Assembly (NCBI RefSeq): GCF_000935045.1
Contig: NZ_JYKS01000015.1
Location: forward strand, 310,001-374,000
Reading direction: 5' to 3'
DNA: 64,000 bases
DNA from: Pseudomonas sp. 10-1B
GTDB taxonomy: Bacteria; Pseudomonadota; Gammaproteobacteria; Pseudomonadales; Pseudomonadaceae
The position numbers and the translations under genes are program-made. Positions 53,592 through 62,457 of the stretch are shown one piece after another. The first letter of the stretch is position 1. Every line of letters begins with the position of its first letter. Below the pieces are notes generated by a model, which saw only the letters and a program-made list of their open reading frames with translations, made no database searches and was not told the origin of the DNA.

Positions 53592-54740
53592 ATGACCGTG
53601 ACGCTGTCCCCCCTGCAGATCGACTGCGATTTCGACTCCGGCAACATCCAGGTGCTGGATGCCAGCAACCCAGCCCAGGTTCACCTGGCCATCCGCCCGG
53701 ACACCCACAGCGGCCACTACCAGTGGTTCCACTTTAAGGTCAGTGGGCTGACACCTGGCCAGGCCCATCGCTTCAGCCTCGACAACGCCTCCGGCTCCTC
53801 CTACAAGAACGCCTGGAGCGGCTACAACGCCGTGGCCTCATACGACCAGCAAACCTGGTTCCGCGTACCCAGCCAGTTCGACGGCACCGCGCTGTCGTTC
53901 GAGGTGAAAGCCGAGCAACAACAGGTCTGGTTCGCCTACTTCGAACCCTACCCGCGCGCCCGTCACAACCAACTGATCGAGCGCGCCCGGCAATTGCCGG
54001 GGGTCGAGTTGCTGGCCAGCGGCCGCAGCGTACAAGGCCGCGACATCCCCCTGCTGCGTGCCGGTGATGGCGCCGCGGGCAAACGCAAGCTGTGGCTGAT
54101 TGCCCAGCAGCACCCGGGCGAACACATGGCCGAATGGTTCATGGAAGGCGTGATCGAGCGCCTGCAGGCCAACGACACGGTGATTCAGCAATTGCTGGCC
54201 AAGGCCGACCTGTACCTGATCCCCAACATGAACCCCGATGGCGCCTTCCTCGGCCACCTGCGTACCAACTTCAAGGGCAAGGACCTCAACCGTGCCTGGC
54301 AGGACGCCAGCGTCGAGCTAAGCCCGGAGGTGTTCTTCGCCCAGGCGCAAATGAAGCAATACGGGGTGGATGCCTTCATTGACGTGCATGGCGACGAAGA
54401 GATTCCACACGTGTTCACCGCAGCTTGCGAGGGCAACCCGGGTTACACCCCGCGCCTGGCGAAACTGGAAGAGCAGTTCCGCAGTACCCTGTCCAGCCTG
54501 ACCCACGACTTCCAGACCGTGCATGGCTACACCCGCGACGAGCCCGGGCAGGCCAATACGACGCTGGCCTGCAATGCCGTGGGCATGGCGCATGACTGCC
54601 TGTCACTGACGCTGGAAATGCCGTTCAAGGACCATGACGATGCGCCGGATGCGGTTACCGGCTGGTCGGGGGCACGCTCGAAGGCATTGGCCGGGGCGGT
54701 GTTGGAGACGTTGGCGAAGATGGTTGACGATTTGCGTTGA
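53592..54740 (+). CDS. M14-family zinc carboxypeptidase (cytosolic CCP-like)
   Basis: The N-terminal 120 residues form a beta-sandwich typical of cytosolic carboxypeptidases (IQVLDASNPAQVHLAIRPDT, HYQWFHFKVSGL). The catalytic domain shows QQHPGEHMAEWFMEG with zinc ligands His174 and Glu177, MNPDGAFLGHLRTNFKGKDL with the substrate-binding Arg/Asn block, FIDVHGDEE with ligand His266, and LTLEMPFKD with catalytic Glu342. It removes C-terminal residues from proteins or peptides; the natural target is unknown. ATG 53592 has AGGAG eight bases upstream. The upstream in-frame extension to 53466 is not needed. Confidence 0.9.
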   Translation: MTVTLSPLQIDCDFDSGNIQVLDASNPAQVHLAIRPDTHSGHYQWFHFKVSGLTPGQAHRFSLDNASGSSYKNAWSGYNAVASYDQQTWFRVPSQFDGTALSFEVKAEQQQVWFAYFEPYPRARHNQLIERARQLPGVELLASGRSVQGRDIPLLRAGDGAAGKRKLWLIAQQHPGEHMAEWFMEGVIERLQANDTVIQQLLAKADLYLIPNMNPDGAFLGHLRTNFKGKDLNRAWQDASVELSPEVFFAQAQMKQYGVDAFIDVHGDEEIPHVFTAACEGNPGYTPRLAKLEEQFRSTLSSLTHDFQTVHGYTRDEPGQANTTLACNAVGMAHDCLSLTLEMPFKDHDDAPDAVTGWSGARSKALAGAVLETLAKMVDDLR

Positions 54741-55139
54741 CGCTTGCCCGCAGGCTGACCGCAGCCTTGTGTCGCGAAAGGGCTGCAAAGCAGCACCGGC
54801 AATTTGTGCAGCGTTGCTGCAACCCCGGGGCCGCTTTGCGGCCCTATCGCCGACAAGCCAGCTCCCACCTCGGCCGCGTTGCCCTCGCGCCATGTGCAGT
54901 ACCTGTGGGAGCCGGCTTGCCGGCGATAAGGCCCTATGCGCTGACCGCATATCCAGAATCACACTGCGATAGCGTCCCCTTCAAAAAAAGCCTGCACCTT
55001 GCAGAACCCTGGGTTGTCGCGCGCCTCCAATGGCCAAGGGCCGCAAATCGAGCGGATATTCTGCTAGGGTGCATCACCAGCATCCTGCACCAGGCACATG
55101 TGGCATGCATGGCCCTCATTGACAGGAGCGTCTTGACTT
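54741..55139. repeat. Intergenic region with a REP pair
   Basis: Two REP arms in opposite orientation lie at about 54839-54870 (GCCGACAAGCCAGCTCCCAC) and 54898-54935 (CAGTACCTGTGGGAGCCGGC). No gene is present. The last 60 bases hold the likely promoter of bphP, but no clear boxes were identified. Confidence 0.7.
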
Positions 55140-57386
55140 ATGACCGCAGATGACACGCTCACCGCAGCCATGGAGCGTTGCGCTCAGGAACCGATCCAGG
55201 TGCCAGGCAGCATCCAGCCCCAGGGTTTTCTGCTGGTGCTGGACGACACCGACCTGCGCGTGCTCCAGGCCAGTGAAAATGTCGAACGCTGGCTGGGCAT
55301 ACCGGCCAGGGAACTGCTCGGTTGCAACGTCGCCGAACTGCTCAGTAGCACCTTCGACCTGCGTGGGCATCTGGCACACCTGCCCGAAGACGAAGCCTTC
55401 CCATTCCATATCGGCGACGTGTGCCTGCGCCAAGGCGCGCCGTTCAGCGACAAGCTGCATGTGCTGGCCCATCGTCACGACAAGGTACTGATCACCGAAT
55501 TCGAGCCCCCGCGCCTGCCGGCCGACCTGGCCGGGCAAGGCGACTACTACCCACTGGTGCGCAGCTTCGTCGGTAACCTGCACCTGGCTGGCAGCCTGGA
55601 AGAACTGCTGCAGCAAAGCGTGGTGCAGCTAAAGCGCATCACCGGGTTCGGCCGGGTAAAGGCCTACCGCTTCGATGCCGAGGGCAATGGCCAGGTGCTG
55701 GCCGAGGTGGCCGACCCGGGTTACCCGTGCTACCTGGGCCTGCGCTTCCCGGCAGCGGACATTCCGCGCCAGGCGCGCGAGCTGTACCGGGTCAACCGCA
55801 TCCGCGTGATCGAGGACGCCAACTACCAGCCATCGCCGCTGGTGCCCAGCGCCAACCCGCGCACCGGCAAGGCCCTGGACATGAGCTTCGCGGCACTGCG
55901 CAGCGTGTCACCGGTGCACCTGCAATACATGCGCAACATGGGCACCCTGGCGTCGATGTCGTTGTCGATCGTGGTCGACGGCGCGCTTTGGGGGTTGGTG
56001 TCCTGCCACCACCAGCAACCGCGCGCGGTGGACCTGCGCACCCGCACCGCCTGCGAACTGCTGGCCAGCGTGCTGTCATTGCAGATCGAGTCGCGCGAAT
56101 CCCACGCCAACACCCGCAAGCTGCTGGAACTGCGCCAGCACATCGTGCGCATGATCTCGTCCATGGCCGACCACGACAGTGTCAGCGACGGCCTGCGCGA
56201 CTTGCCCGAGGTGCTGCTGGAATTCGCCGGCGCCAGCGGTGCCGCAGTGATTTCGGCCGAGCGCTGCGACCTGTTCGGCCAGACCCCGCCGGCCGCCCAG
56301 GTCAACGCACTGGTGCACTGGCTGGCCCGGCGCGGTGAAGACAGCGTGTTCCACAGTGACAACCTGCGCCGCGATGTCGACGAGCTGCCCGAGTTGGCAG
56401 CGCATGCCGGCGGCGTGCTGGCAGTGGCCATTTCGCAAATTCACTCGCACTACCTGCTGTGGTTCCGACCTGAGCAGGTGCGCATCGTGAACTGGGCCGG
56501 GCAGCCGGCCAAGCAGGTCGGCACGCAAGGCACACTTGACCCACGGCACAGTTTCGAACGCTGGCAGGAAGAACTGCGTGGCTACTGCGAACCCTGGGAC
56601 CCGCTGATCGTCGAAGGTGTGCTGGAGCTGCGCACCGCCGTGCTCGGCATCGTCCTGCGCAAAGCCGAGGAGCTGGCGCAACTGGCCAGTGAACTGCGCC
56701 GTTCGAACAAGGAACTGGAGGCGTTCTCCTACAGCGTATCCCACGACCTGCGCGCGCCCTTGCGGCATATTGCCGGCTACACCGAGCTGCTCGGCGAGAT
56801 CGAAGGCCAGGGCCTGAGCGAGCGCGGCAAGCGCTTCCTGCAGCACATCGAGGAAGCCGCGCATTTTGCCGGCAGCCTGGTGGACAACCTGCTCAACTTC
56901 TCGCAAATGGGCCGCTCGGCCCTGCGCCTGTCCGACGTCGACCTCAACACGCTGGTCGACACCATTCGCAACGAACTTGCGCCCGACTACGAGGGCCGCG
57001 CAATCATTTGGGACATCGCCCCGCTGCCCAAGGTGATCGGCGACCCGGCGTTCATCAACCTGGCATTGCAAAACTTGATATCCAATGCCATCAAGTACAC
57101 ACGTGGCCGTACGCCTGCGCGCATCCAGATCAGCGCCATACAGCATCCCGACGAAACCGAAATCTGTATCCGCGACAATGGCGTGGGCTTCGATATGGCC
57201 TATGCCAACAAGCTGTTCGGTGTGTTCCAGCGCCTGCACCGCATGGAAGACTTCGAGGGCACAGGGATTGGCCTGGCAAGCGTGCGCCGCATCATCGAGC
57301 GCCATGACGGCCGGGTCTGGGCCGACGGCCAGATCGACCAAGGTGCCAGCTTCCACTTCACCCTACCCCGAAACACTGCTACCTGA
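55140..57386 (+). CDS. bphP: Bacteriophytochrome histidine kinase BphP
   Basis: This is a 748-residue red/far-red photoreceptor. Its domains are PAS (residues 10-120) with the biliverdin-binding Cys14 (ERCAQEPIQVPGSIQPQG), GAF (about 140-310) with the PAADIPRQARELY motif and the MRNMG loop, PHY (about 325-500) with the WFRPEQVRIVNWAG tongue, then HisKA with phospho-acceptor His535 (SYSVSHDLRAPLRHIAGY) and HATPase (NLISNAIKYTRG, DNGVGFDMAYANKLF, GTGIGLASVRRI). It autophosphorylates according to light and passes phosphate to the response regulator 15 bases downstream. It does not encode a heme oxygenase partner in this window. Confidence 0.93.
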   Translation: MTADDTLTAAMERCAQEPIQVPGSIQPQGFLLVLDDTDLRVLQASENVERWLGIPARELLGCNVAELLSSTFDLRGHLAHLPEDEAFPFHIGDVCLRQGAPFSDKLHVLAHRHDKVLITEFEPPRLPADLAGQGDYYPLVRSFVGNLHLAGSLEELLQQSVVQLKRITGFGRVKAYRFDAEGNGQVLAEVADPGYPCYLGLRFPAADIPRQARELYRVNRIRVIEDANYQPSPLVPSANPRTGKALDMSFAALRSVSPVHLQYMRNMGTLASMSLSIVVDGALWGLVSCHHQQPRAVDLRTRTACELLASVLSLQIESRESHANTRKLLELRQHIVRMISSMADHDSVSDGLRDLPEVLLEFAGASGAAVISAERCDLFGQTPPAAQVNALVHWLARRGEDSVFHSDNLRRDVDELPELAAHAGGVLAVAISQIHSHYLLWFRPEQVRIVNWAGQPAKQVGTQGTLDPRHSFERWQEELRGYCEPWDPLIVEGVLELRTAVLGIVLRKAEELAQLASELRRSNKELEAFSYSVSHDLRAPLRHIAGYTELLGEIEGQGLSERGKRFLQHIEEAAHFAGSLVDNLLNFSQMGRSALRLSDVDLNTLVDTIRNELAPDYEGRAIIWDIAPLPKVIGDPAFINLALQNLISNAIKYTRGRTPARIQISAIQHPDETEICIRDNGVGFDMAYANKLFGVFQRLHRMEDFEGTGIGLASVRRIIERHDGRVWADGQIDQGASFHFTLPRNTAT

Positions 57387-57401
57387 GGCACCTGTACCAT
57401 C

Positions 57402-57863
57402 ATGCTCAAACCTATCCTGCTGGTCGAAGACAACCCCCGGGACCTGGAACTGACGCTGCTGGCCCTTGAGCGCAGCCAGTTGGCCAACGAGGTCATCGTG
57501 CTGCGCGACGGTGCCGACGCGCTCGACTACCTGCTGCGCCGCAATGCCTACGCCGAACGCGACGACGGCAACCCTGCCGTACTGCTGCTGGACCTGAAAC
57601 TGCCCAAGGTCGATGGCCTGGAAGTGCTCAAGGAAGTACGCGCCACCGCCGAACTGCGCAGCATCCCCACGGTGATGCTGACCTCCTCGCGCGAGGAGCC
57701 CGACCTGCTGCGCGCCTATGAGCTTGGGGTCAATGCCTACGTGGTCAAGCCCGTGGAGTTCAAGGAATTCGTCACGGCCATCTCCGACCTGGGGGTGTTC
57801 TGGGCCGTGCTCAACGAACCGCCACCCGGCTCGCTGCGCCTGAACCGGCGCGGCAGCAACTGA
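57402..57863 (+). CDS. bphR: Single-domain response regulator paired with the phytochrome
   Basis: This is a 153-residue CheY-like receiver of the Rcp1/BphR type: acidic pair ILLVEDNPRD, phospho-acceptor Asp64 in LLLDLKLPKVDG, then VMLTSSREEPDLL and YVVKPVEFKEFV with the conserved Lys. There is no output domain, so it acts by protein contact or as a phosphate shuttle. It lies 15 bases after bphP and 13 before the hybrid kinase, forming one operon. Confidence 0.92.
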   Translation: MLKPILLVEDNPRDLELTLLALERSQLANEVIVLRDGADALDYLLRRNAYAERDDGNPAVLLLDLKLPKVDGLEVLKEVRATAELRSIPTVMLTSSREEPDLLRAYELGVNAYVVKPVEFKEFVTAISDLGVFWAVLNEPPPGSLRLNRRGSN

Positions 57864-57876
57864 GGCCAGCGCGACG

Positions 57877-60264
57877 ATGCAGCCCACTCCGTTGAAACTG
57901 CTGATGGTCGAAGACAGCTCGATGGACGCCGAGCTGACCCTGATGCGCCTGGAGCGTAGCGGGCTGCATGTGCAGTCGCACTTGGTGTTCGACCATGTTG
58001 GCGTCGAGCACGCCCTGCGCGAGGCCCGTTACGACCTGGTTCTGTGCGATTGCGTGTTGCCTGGTTCGTCCGGTACCGAAGTGCTGGCCATCGCCCAGCG
58101 CCTGGCGCCGGACACTCCGTTCATTTTCCTGTCGGGCATCTACGGCGAAGAGCACGCGGTGGAAATGATCCGCCTGGGTGCCACCGACTATGTACTGAAG
58201 AAGAACCTGCCACTGCTGCCCAAGGCCGTGCGCCGGGCCCTTACCGAGGTGCAGGAGCGCCAGCGCCGGCGCCGCGCCGAAGAGGCCCTGGCAGACGTCG
58301 AGGCACAGGCGCGCATCGCTATCGACGCCGCCGGCATGGGCACCTGGGACCTGCGCCCACAAGAAGGCCTGTTGCTGTGGGACGACCGTTGCAAGATCCT
58401 GTTCGGCCTACCCACCAGCACGGAAATGAACCTTGAAGTGTTCTACGCCGGCATCTACCCCGACGACCTGCCACGGGTGCGCGACGCGGTGGAACACGCC
58501 ATGCGCCCCGAAAGCGGTGGCCAGTACCGGGTAGAGTTCCGCATCGCGCAACCCAATGGCCTGGCGCCGCGCTGGTTGCTCAGCAGCGGCCAGAGCCAGT
58601 TCCTCGACGACCAGTGCGTGCGCTTTTCCGGCGTGCTGCAGGACATCCACACGCAACGCCTGGCCACCCAGGCACTGCGCCAGCTCAACGAGATGCTCGG
58701 CGAACGGGTCGAACGCCGCACCCGCGAACGCGATCGGGCCTGGGAGCTGTCGCAGGACTTGCTGGCCGTGCTGAACAAGGACCTGACCCCGGTCGCGCTG
58801 AACCCCGCCTGGGAAGCCAGCCTGGGCTTCTCGCGCGAGCGCCTGAGCCAGACATCCCTGCTGCACCTGCTACCCGAGCCCGACCAGGAACTGCTGCTCA
58901 CCGAACTGGCCGCCCTCGCCCATGGCCGCACCAGCGCCCGCTTCGTCGGGCGCGTGCTGCATGCCGGCGGCCAGCAGCGCTGGCTGTCGTGGGTGGTGGT
59001 GCCGGAAGACACCTTGCTGTACGTGGTGGCGCGCGACATCACCAGCGAGCGCGAGGCCGCCCTGGGCCTGGCCGAGGCCAATGCACGCCTGCGTGAACAG
59101 ATCGACGAACGCGAACGCATTGAGGCCGCGCTGCAGCAGATGCAGCGGCTGGAAGCGGTCGGCCAGCTGACGGCCGGCGTGGCCCACGACTTCAACAACC
59201 TGCTGACGGTGATCCTCACCGGCGCCAGCTTCCTCGAACGCGACCTGGCCAAGGCCGACCTGGACAAGGCCCGCACGCGCCTTACGCATATCCGCGCAGC
59301 GGGCGAGCGCGGCGCCAAGCTGACTTCGCAGTTGCTGGCATTCTCCCGTCGCCAGCGCCTGGAGCCGGTGCCGCTCAACCTCAACCGTACCTTGGCCGGC
59401 CTGGAAGAGCTGCTGCGTCGCACCTTGGGTGGCAATATCTCGGTGCGCCTGGACCTGGACCAAACCCTGTGGCAGGCACTGACCGACCCGACCCAGACCG
59501 AGATGATCATCCTCAACCTGGCGATCAATGCCCGCGATGCCATGCCCGATGGCGGCCAACTGACCCTGTCGACCCGCAACACCCGCATCACCAGCCGCCC
59601 GCAACGCCCGGAAGACCCTGACCCGGGCGAGTACGTGATGCTGAGCATCCGCGATACCGGCTGTGGCATGAGCGAAGAAGTGCTGGCCAAGGTATTCGAG
59701 CCGTTCTTCACCACCAAGGATATCGGCAAGGGCTCGGGCCTGGGCCTGGCCCAGGTGTTCGGTTTTGCCAAGCAGTCCGGGGGCGGCGTGCGCATCGACA
59801 CCTCGCCGGGCCGTGGCACCCAGGTGGCGGTATACCTGCCGGCGGTCAAGGATCAAGCCGTGAGCGAAACGGTGGCACCGCTGCTCAGCCAGTCGACCAG
59901 CGCAAGCGGCCACAACCGCACGGTGCTGCTGGTGGATGATGACCACCTGGTACGCGACATGCTCGGCGATGTGTTGCGCCAGTACGGTTACCAGGTGCGC
60001 CAGGCGCACAGCGGCGAACAGGCCCTGGCACTGCTGGATGACGAGATAGACCTGCTGCTTACCGATTTCGCCATGCCCGAGTTCAACGGCGCGCAGCTGG
60101 CGCTGGCGGCCCGCGAGCAGCACCCGCACCTGCCGGTGGTGTTCCTCACCGGTTATGCGGAGTTGCAAGGGCTGGAGCTGCCGGGCAGCCTGGTGATCCA
60201 GAAGCCGGTGCAGGCCGATGAACTGGCCCGGGTGCTGAACGAGATGCTGGGGGTGGTGAGGTAA
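57877..60264 (+). CDS. Hybrid histidine kinase, REC-PAS-PAS-HisKA-HATPase-REC
   Basis: This is a 795-residue cytosolic kinase. A receiver comes first (LLMVEDSSMDAEL; Asp58 in LVLCDCVLPGSSG), then two PAS modules (about residues 145-270 and 290-405), a coiled coil, HisKA with His437 (TAGVAHDFNNLLTVIL), HATPase (LNLAINARDAMPDGGQLTLS, DTGCGMSEEVL, GSGLGLAQVFGF) and a second receiver with Asp730 (LLLTDFAMPEFNG). No membrane helix is present. It closes the phytochrome operon, so the N-terminal receiver is a likely acceptor of the light signal, through BphR or directly. No DNA-binding domain is present, so output must go through another partner. Confidence 0.92.
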   Translation: MQPTPLKLLMVEDSSMDAELTLMRLERSGLHVQSHLVFDHVGVEHALREARYDLVLCDCVLPGSSGTEVLAIAQRLAPDTPFIFLSGIYGEEHAVEMIRLGATDYVLKKNLPLLPKAVRRALTEVQERQRRRRAEEALADVEAQARIAIDAAGMGTWDLRPQEGLLLWDDRCKILFGLPTSTEMNLEVFYAGIYPDDLPRVRDAVEHAMRPESGGQYRVEFRIAQPNGLAPRWLLSSGQSQFLDDQCVRFSGVLQDIHTQRLATQALRQLNEMLGERVERRTRERDRAWELSQDLLAVLNKDLTPVALNPAWEASLGFSRERLSQTSLLHLLPEPDQELLLTELAALAHGRTSARFVGRVLHAGGQQRWLSWVVVPEDTLLYVVARDITSEREAALGLAEANARLREQIDERERIEAALQQMQRLEAVGQLTAGVAHDFNNLLTVILTGASFLERDLAKADLDKARTRLTHIRAAGERGAKLTSQLLAFSRRQRLEPVPLNLNRTLAGLEELLRRTLGGNISVRLDLDQTLWQALTDPTQTEMIILNLAINARDAMPDGGQLTLSTRNTRITSRPQRPEDPDPGEYVMLSIRDTGCGMSEEVLAKVFEPFFTTKDIGKGSGLGLAQVFGFAKQSGGGVRIDTSPGRGTQVAVYLPAVKDQAVSETVAPLLSQSTSASGHNRTVLLVDDDHLVRDMLGDVLRQYGYQVRQAHSGEQALALLDDEIDLLLTDFAMPEFNGAQLALAAREQHPHLPVVFLTGYAELQGLELPGSLVIQKPVQADELARVLNEMLGVVR

Positions 60265-60406
60265 GCCTCAAGCGAAACGGACGCCGTCGCATCCTTCGCG
60301 GGTAAACCTGCACAGGGGCCGCGATGGCTTGAAAAACGACAGGAACGACAAAACCCAGCGCTTGCCTTCCGAAGCACCGGGTCAAAATACATTTGAATCT
60401 TTTAAA

Positions 60407-60481
60407 TGGCAGGGGCGGCTGGATTCGAACCAACGCATGGCAGGATCAAAACCTGCTGCCTTACCGCTTGGCGACGCCCCT
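60407..60481 (-). tRNA. tRNA-Gln (anticodon UUG)
   Basis: On the minus strand the 75-nt cloverleaf starts AGGGGCGTCGCCAAGCGGTA, carries the anticodon stem GCAGG-TTTTGAT-CCTGC with anticodon TTG, the T-arm GGTTCGAATCC, and ends CGCCCCT-G-CCA with an encoded CCA. The acceptor stem AGGGGCG/CGCCCCT pairs fully. No integrase or attachment duplication was seen beside it. Confidence 0.96.
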
Positions 60482-60621
60482 GTATCGGATGCAGCATTTG
60501 CTGCCCTGACAATTCCAACTGAGTGACAACTGGGTTGTTGTCTTGGAATGCGCGGCACTTTAACAACAAACTTTTCATCTGTGAAGCCCCTGATGAAAAA
60601 AAATTGCCAGAAAACAGCGAG

Positions 60622-61086
60622 TTAGTCATTTTTGCGGTGAGTGCGCCAAGCATCCATCGTGTTCGCCGGTAGCATGTCCAGGGTCAGGGTGTCCGGCTCA
60701 CCGTCGTAGAACTGCACCAGCGCCCGCTGGAACAGCGGGTTGGCGGGCGCCGCCGCGGCGAACAAGGTCAGGCACGAGCGCAGCTTGAGGTGGTCGGGGC
60801 TGCCAAGCATTTCCCGGGCGCTCTTGTCGCTGTGTTGCAGCAGCGCTGTCACGCAGGCCTCCAGCCGCAGGCCAAGGAGCGGGTGGCCTAGATAGGCCTG
60901 GGCCTCGTCGATACTGGCCAGTGCATAGCGCTCGGCCATAGCGCTGTGGCCCAGACCATCGAGCTGCGGGAACACGTACCACATCCAGTGGCTGCGCTTG
61001 CGCCCGGCCTGCAGTTCCTGCATCACCTGGTCATACACCCGGTTCTGCGCCTCGACGAAGCGTTCCAGATCAAGATCGGCGCGCAT
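60622..61086 (-). CDS. DUF1810 family protein
   Basis: This is a 154-residue protein of the DUF1810 family, with its signature LERFVEAQNRVYDQVMQEL, then RSHWMWYVFPQLDGLGHS and ALASIDEAQAYLGHPLLG. The fold is alpha-helical and cytosolic; no function is established for the family as far as I know. ATG 61086 is preceded by AGGAG eight bases upstream; the ATG six codons earlier overlaps that site. Confidence 0.9.
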   Translation of the reverse strand: MRADLDLERFVEAQNRVYDQVMQELQAGRKRSHWMWYVFPQLDGLGHSAMAERYALASIDEAQAYLGHPLLGLRLEACVTALLQHSDKSAREMLGSPDHLKLRSCLTLFAAAAPANPLFQRALVQFYDGEPDTLTLDMLPANTMDAWRTHRKND

Positions 61087-61244
61087 GTTCGCCTCTCCTC
61101 GCATCGGTTTCAGCCTTTACTCTAACCTTATACGACAGACCTATCTCGTCAGGCGATCATTGCCCCGTACTTTCTCTATTAGTCAAAATGGCCGCCCTCG
61201 GGCAAGCTGCACGCTGCCCCGCCATCACCCAAGGAGCTTCGCGT

Positions 61245-62315
61245 TTGCCTGCCTGGATCCCGACCCCACTGCGCCAGCTCGGCCAGCGCCTGCGTGGCGC
61301 AGCTTCAAACCACAGCGAACTGCTTGGCTGGTTCGAGGACAAGGCCCGCAGCCGGGGATATCAGCTTAGCGATGGCCAGCGCCGAGTGATCCACAGCATG
61401 GCCGAACAACTGGCGCAGCTCGAACAAGGGCAGCCGCGCAGCCTGTACCTGTACGGCTCGGTGGGCCGCGGCAAAAGCTGGCTGCTCGATGGCTTTTTCC
61501 AGGCCGTGCCAGTGCAAGCCAAGCGCCGCCTGCACTTCCATGACTTCTTTGCCCGCCTGCACCAGGGCATGCACCGCCACCGGGCACTGGACGACGCCCT
61601 GGGCGCGGCCCTCGACGAGCTGGTGGGTGATTGCCGGGTGCTGTGCTTCGACGAATTCCACGTGCATGACATTGGCGATGCCATGCTGCTCACCCGGCTG
61701 TTCAATGCGTTGTTCCGCCGTGGCGTGTTCCTGCTGGTGACTTCCAACTATGCTCCCGAAGGGTTGCTGCCGAACCCGCTGTACCACGAACGCTTCCTGC
61801 CAGTGATCCGCCTGATCAACAGCTCGATGGAAGTACTGGAAGTAGGTGGCGATACCGACTTTCGCAGCCTGCCAGCCAACCGCGAGCATCAGCGCTTTAC
61901 CCAGGGCCACTACGTGTGGCCGGGCAACGCGGCGCAGCGCCAGGCACTGAATGTGCCTGAGGAACAACCGGTGCTGCTGGAAGTGAACAAACGCCCGCTA
62001 CGCGCGCTGGTCACCGACGGCCGGCGGGTGGTGTTTGCCTTCGAGGACCTGTGCGAGAAGGCCACGGCAGTGATCGACTACCTGGTCCTGGCCAGGGAGT
62101 ACGATGAGTGGATCATCGATGGCCTGGATGATCTGTCGGAATGCTCGCTGGCGGCGCAGCAGCGCTTCGTCAACCTGGTGGATGTGCTGTATGACCAGGA
62201 CCGGCAGGTGCTGGTGATAGGTAAACGACCGCTGGAAGAGAGCCTGGGCGGGCCGCTTGCCGACCTGATGCGCACCCGCAGCCGGTTGGGGCAGCTGCAC
62301 CAGCTAACCCCGTAG
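61245..62315 (+). CDS. zapE: Cell division ATPase ZapE (AFG1-like)
   Basis: This AFG1/ZapE-type AAA ATPase has Walker A SLYLYGSVGRGKSWLLDGFF, FHDFFARLHQGMH, Walker B VLCFDEFHVHDIGDAMLL, and the sensor/arginine segment LLVTSNYAPEGLLPNPLYHE, then FLPVIRLI. ZapE acts at the constricting Z-ring and is needed under some growth conditions. I take the TTG at 61245 as start (LPAWIPTPLRQLG, 356 residues) because AAGGAG lies eight bases upstream; the ATG at 61188 adds an unlikely 19 residues. It converges with prpE across a REP pair. Confidence 0.88.
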   Translation: MPAWIPTPLRQLGQRLRGAASNHSELLGWFEDKARSRGYQLSDGQRRVIHSMAEQLAQLEQGQPRSLYLYGSVGRGKSWLLDGFFQAVPVQAKRRLHFHDFFARLHQGMHRHRALDDALGAALDELVGDCRVLCFDEFHVHDIGDAMLLTRLFNALFRRGVFLLVTSNYAPEGLLPNPLYHERFLPVIRLINSSMEVLEVGGDTDFRSLPANREHQRFTQGHYVWPGNAAQRQALNVPEEQPVLLEVNKRPLRALVTDGRRVVFAFEDLCEKATAVIDYLVLAREYDEWIIDGLDDLSECSLAAQQRFVNLVDVLYDQDRQVLVIGKRPLEESLGGPLADLMRTRSRLGQLHQLTP

Positions 62316-62331
62316 AGTGGCATTGCCTGAA

Positions 62332-62444
62332 CCGGCCTCTTCGCGGCGGTTCGACGCCTCGATAAACCCGCTCCCACAAAGGCTAAAGTGTGACTGAAAC
62401 CTGCACAGTACCTGTGGGAGCGGGCTTGCCCGCGAAGAGGCCGG
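62332..62444. repeat. Inverted REP pair between convergent zapE and prpE
   Basis: Two REP arms face each other: ACCGGCCTCTTCGCGGCGG to GCTCCCACAAAG (62331-62380, with an insertion) and CCTGTGGGAGCGGGCTTGCC to GAAGAGGCCGG (62411-62444, a near-consensus copy). Together they can fold into a long stem and probably serve as a bidirectional terminator. Confidence 0.85.
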
Positions 62445-62457
62445 CAAGGTCAACCCA

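Noticed and set aside
60407..60481. tRNA-Gln as an integration site for a genomic island
   Set aside because: No integrase gene and no repeated tRNA 3' end were seen on either side; the neighbours are core genes.
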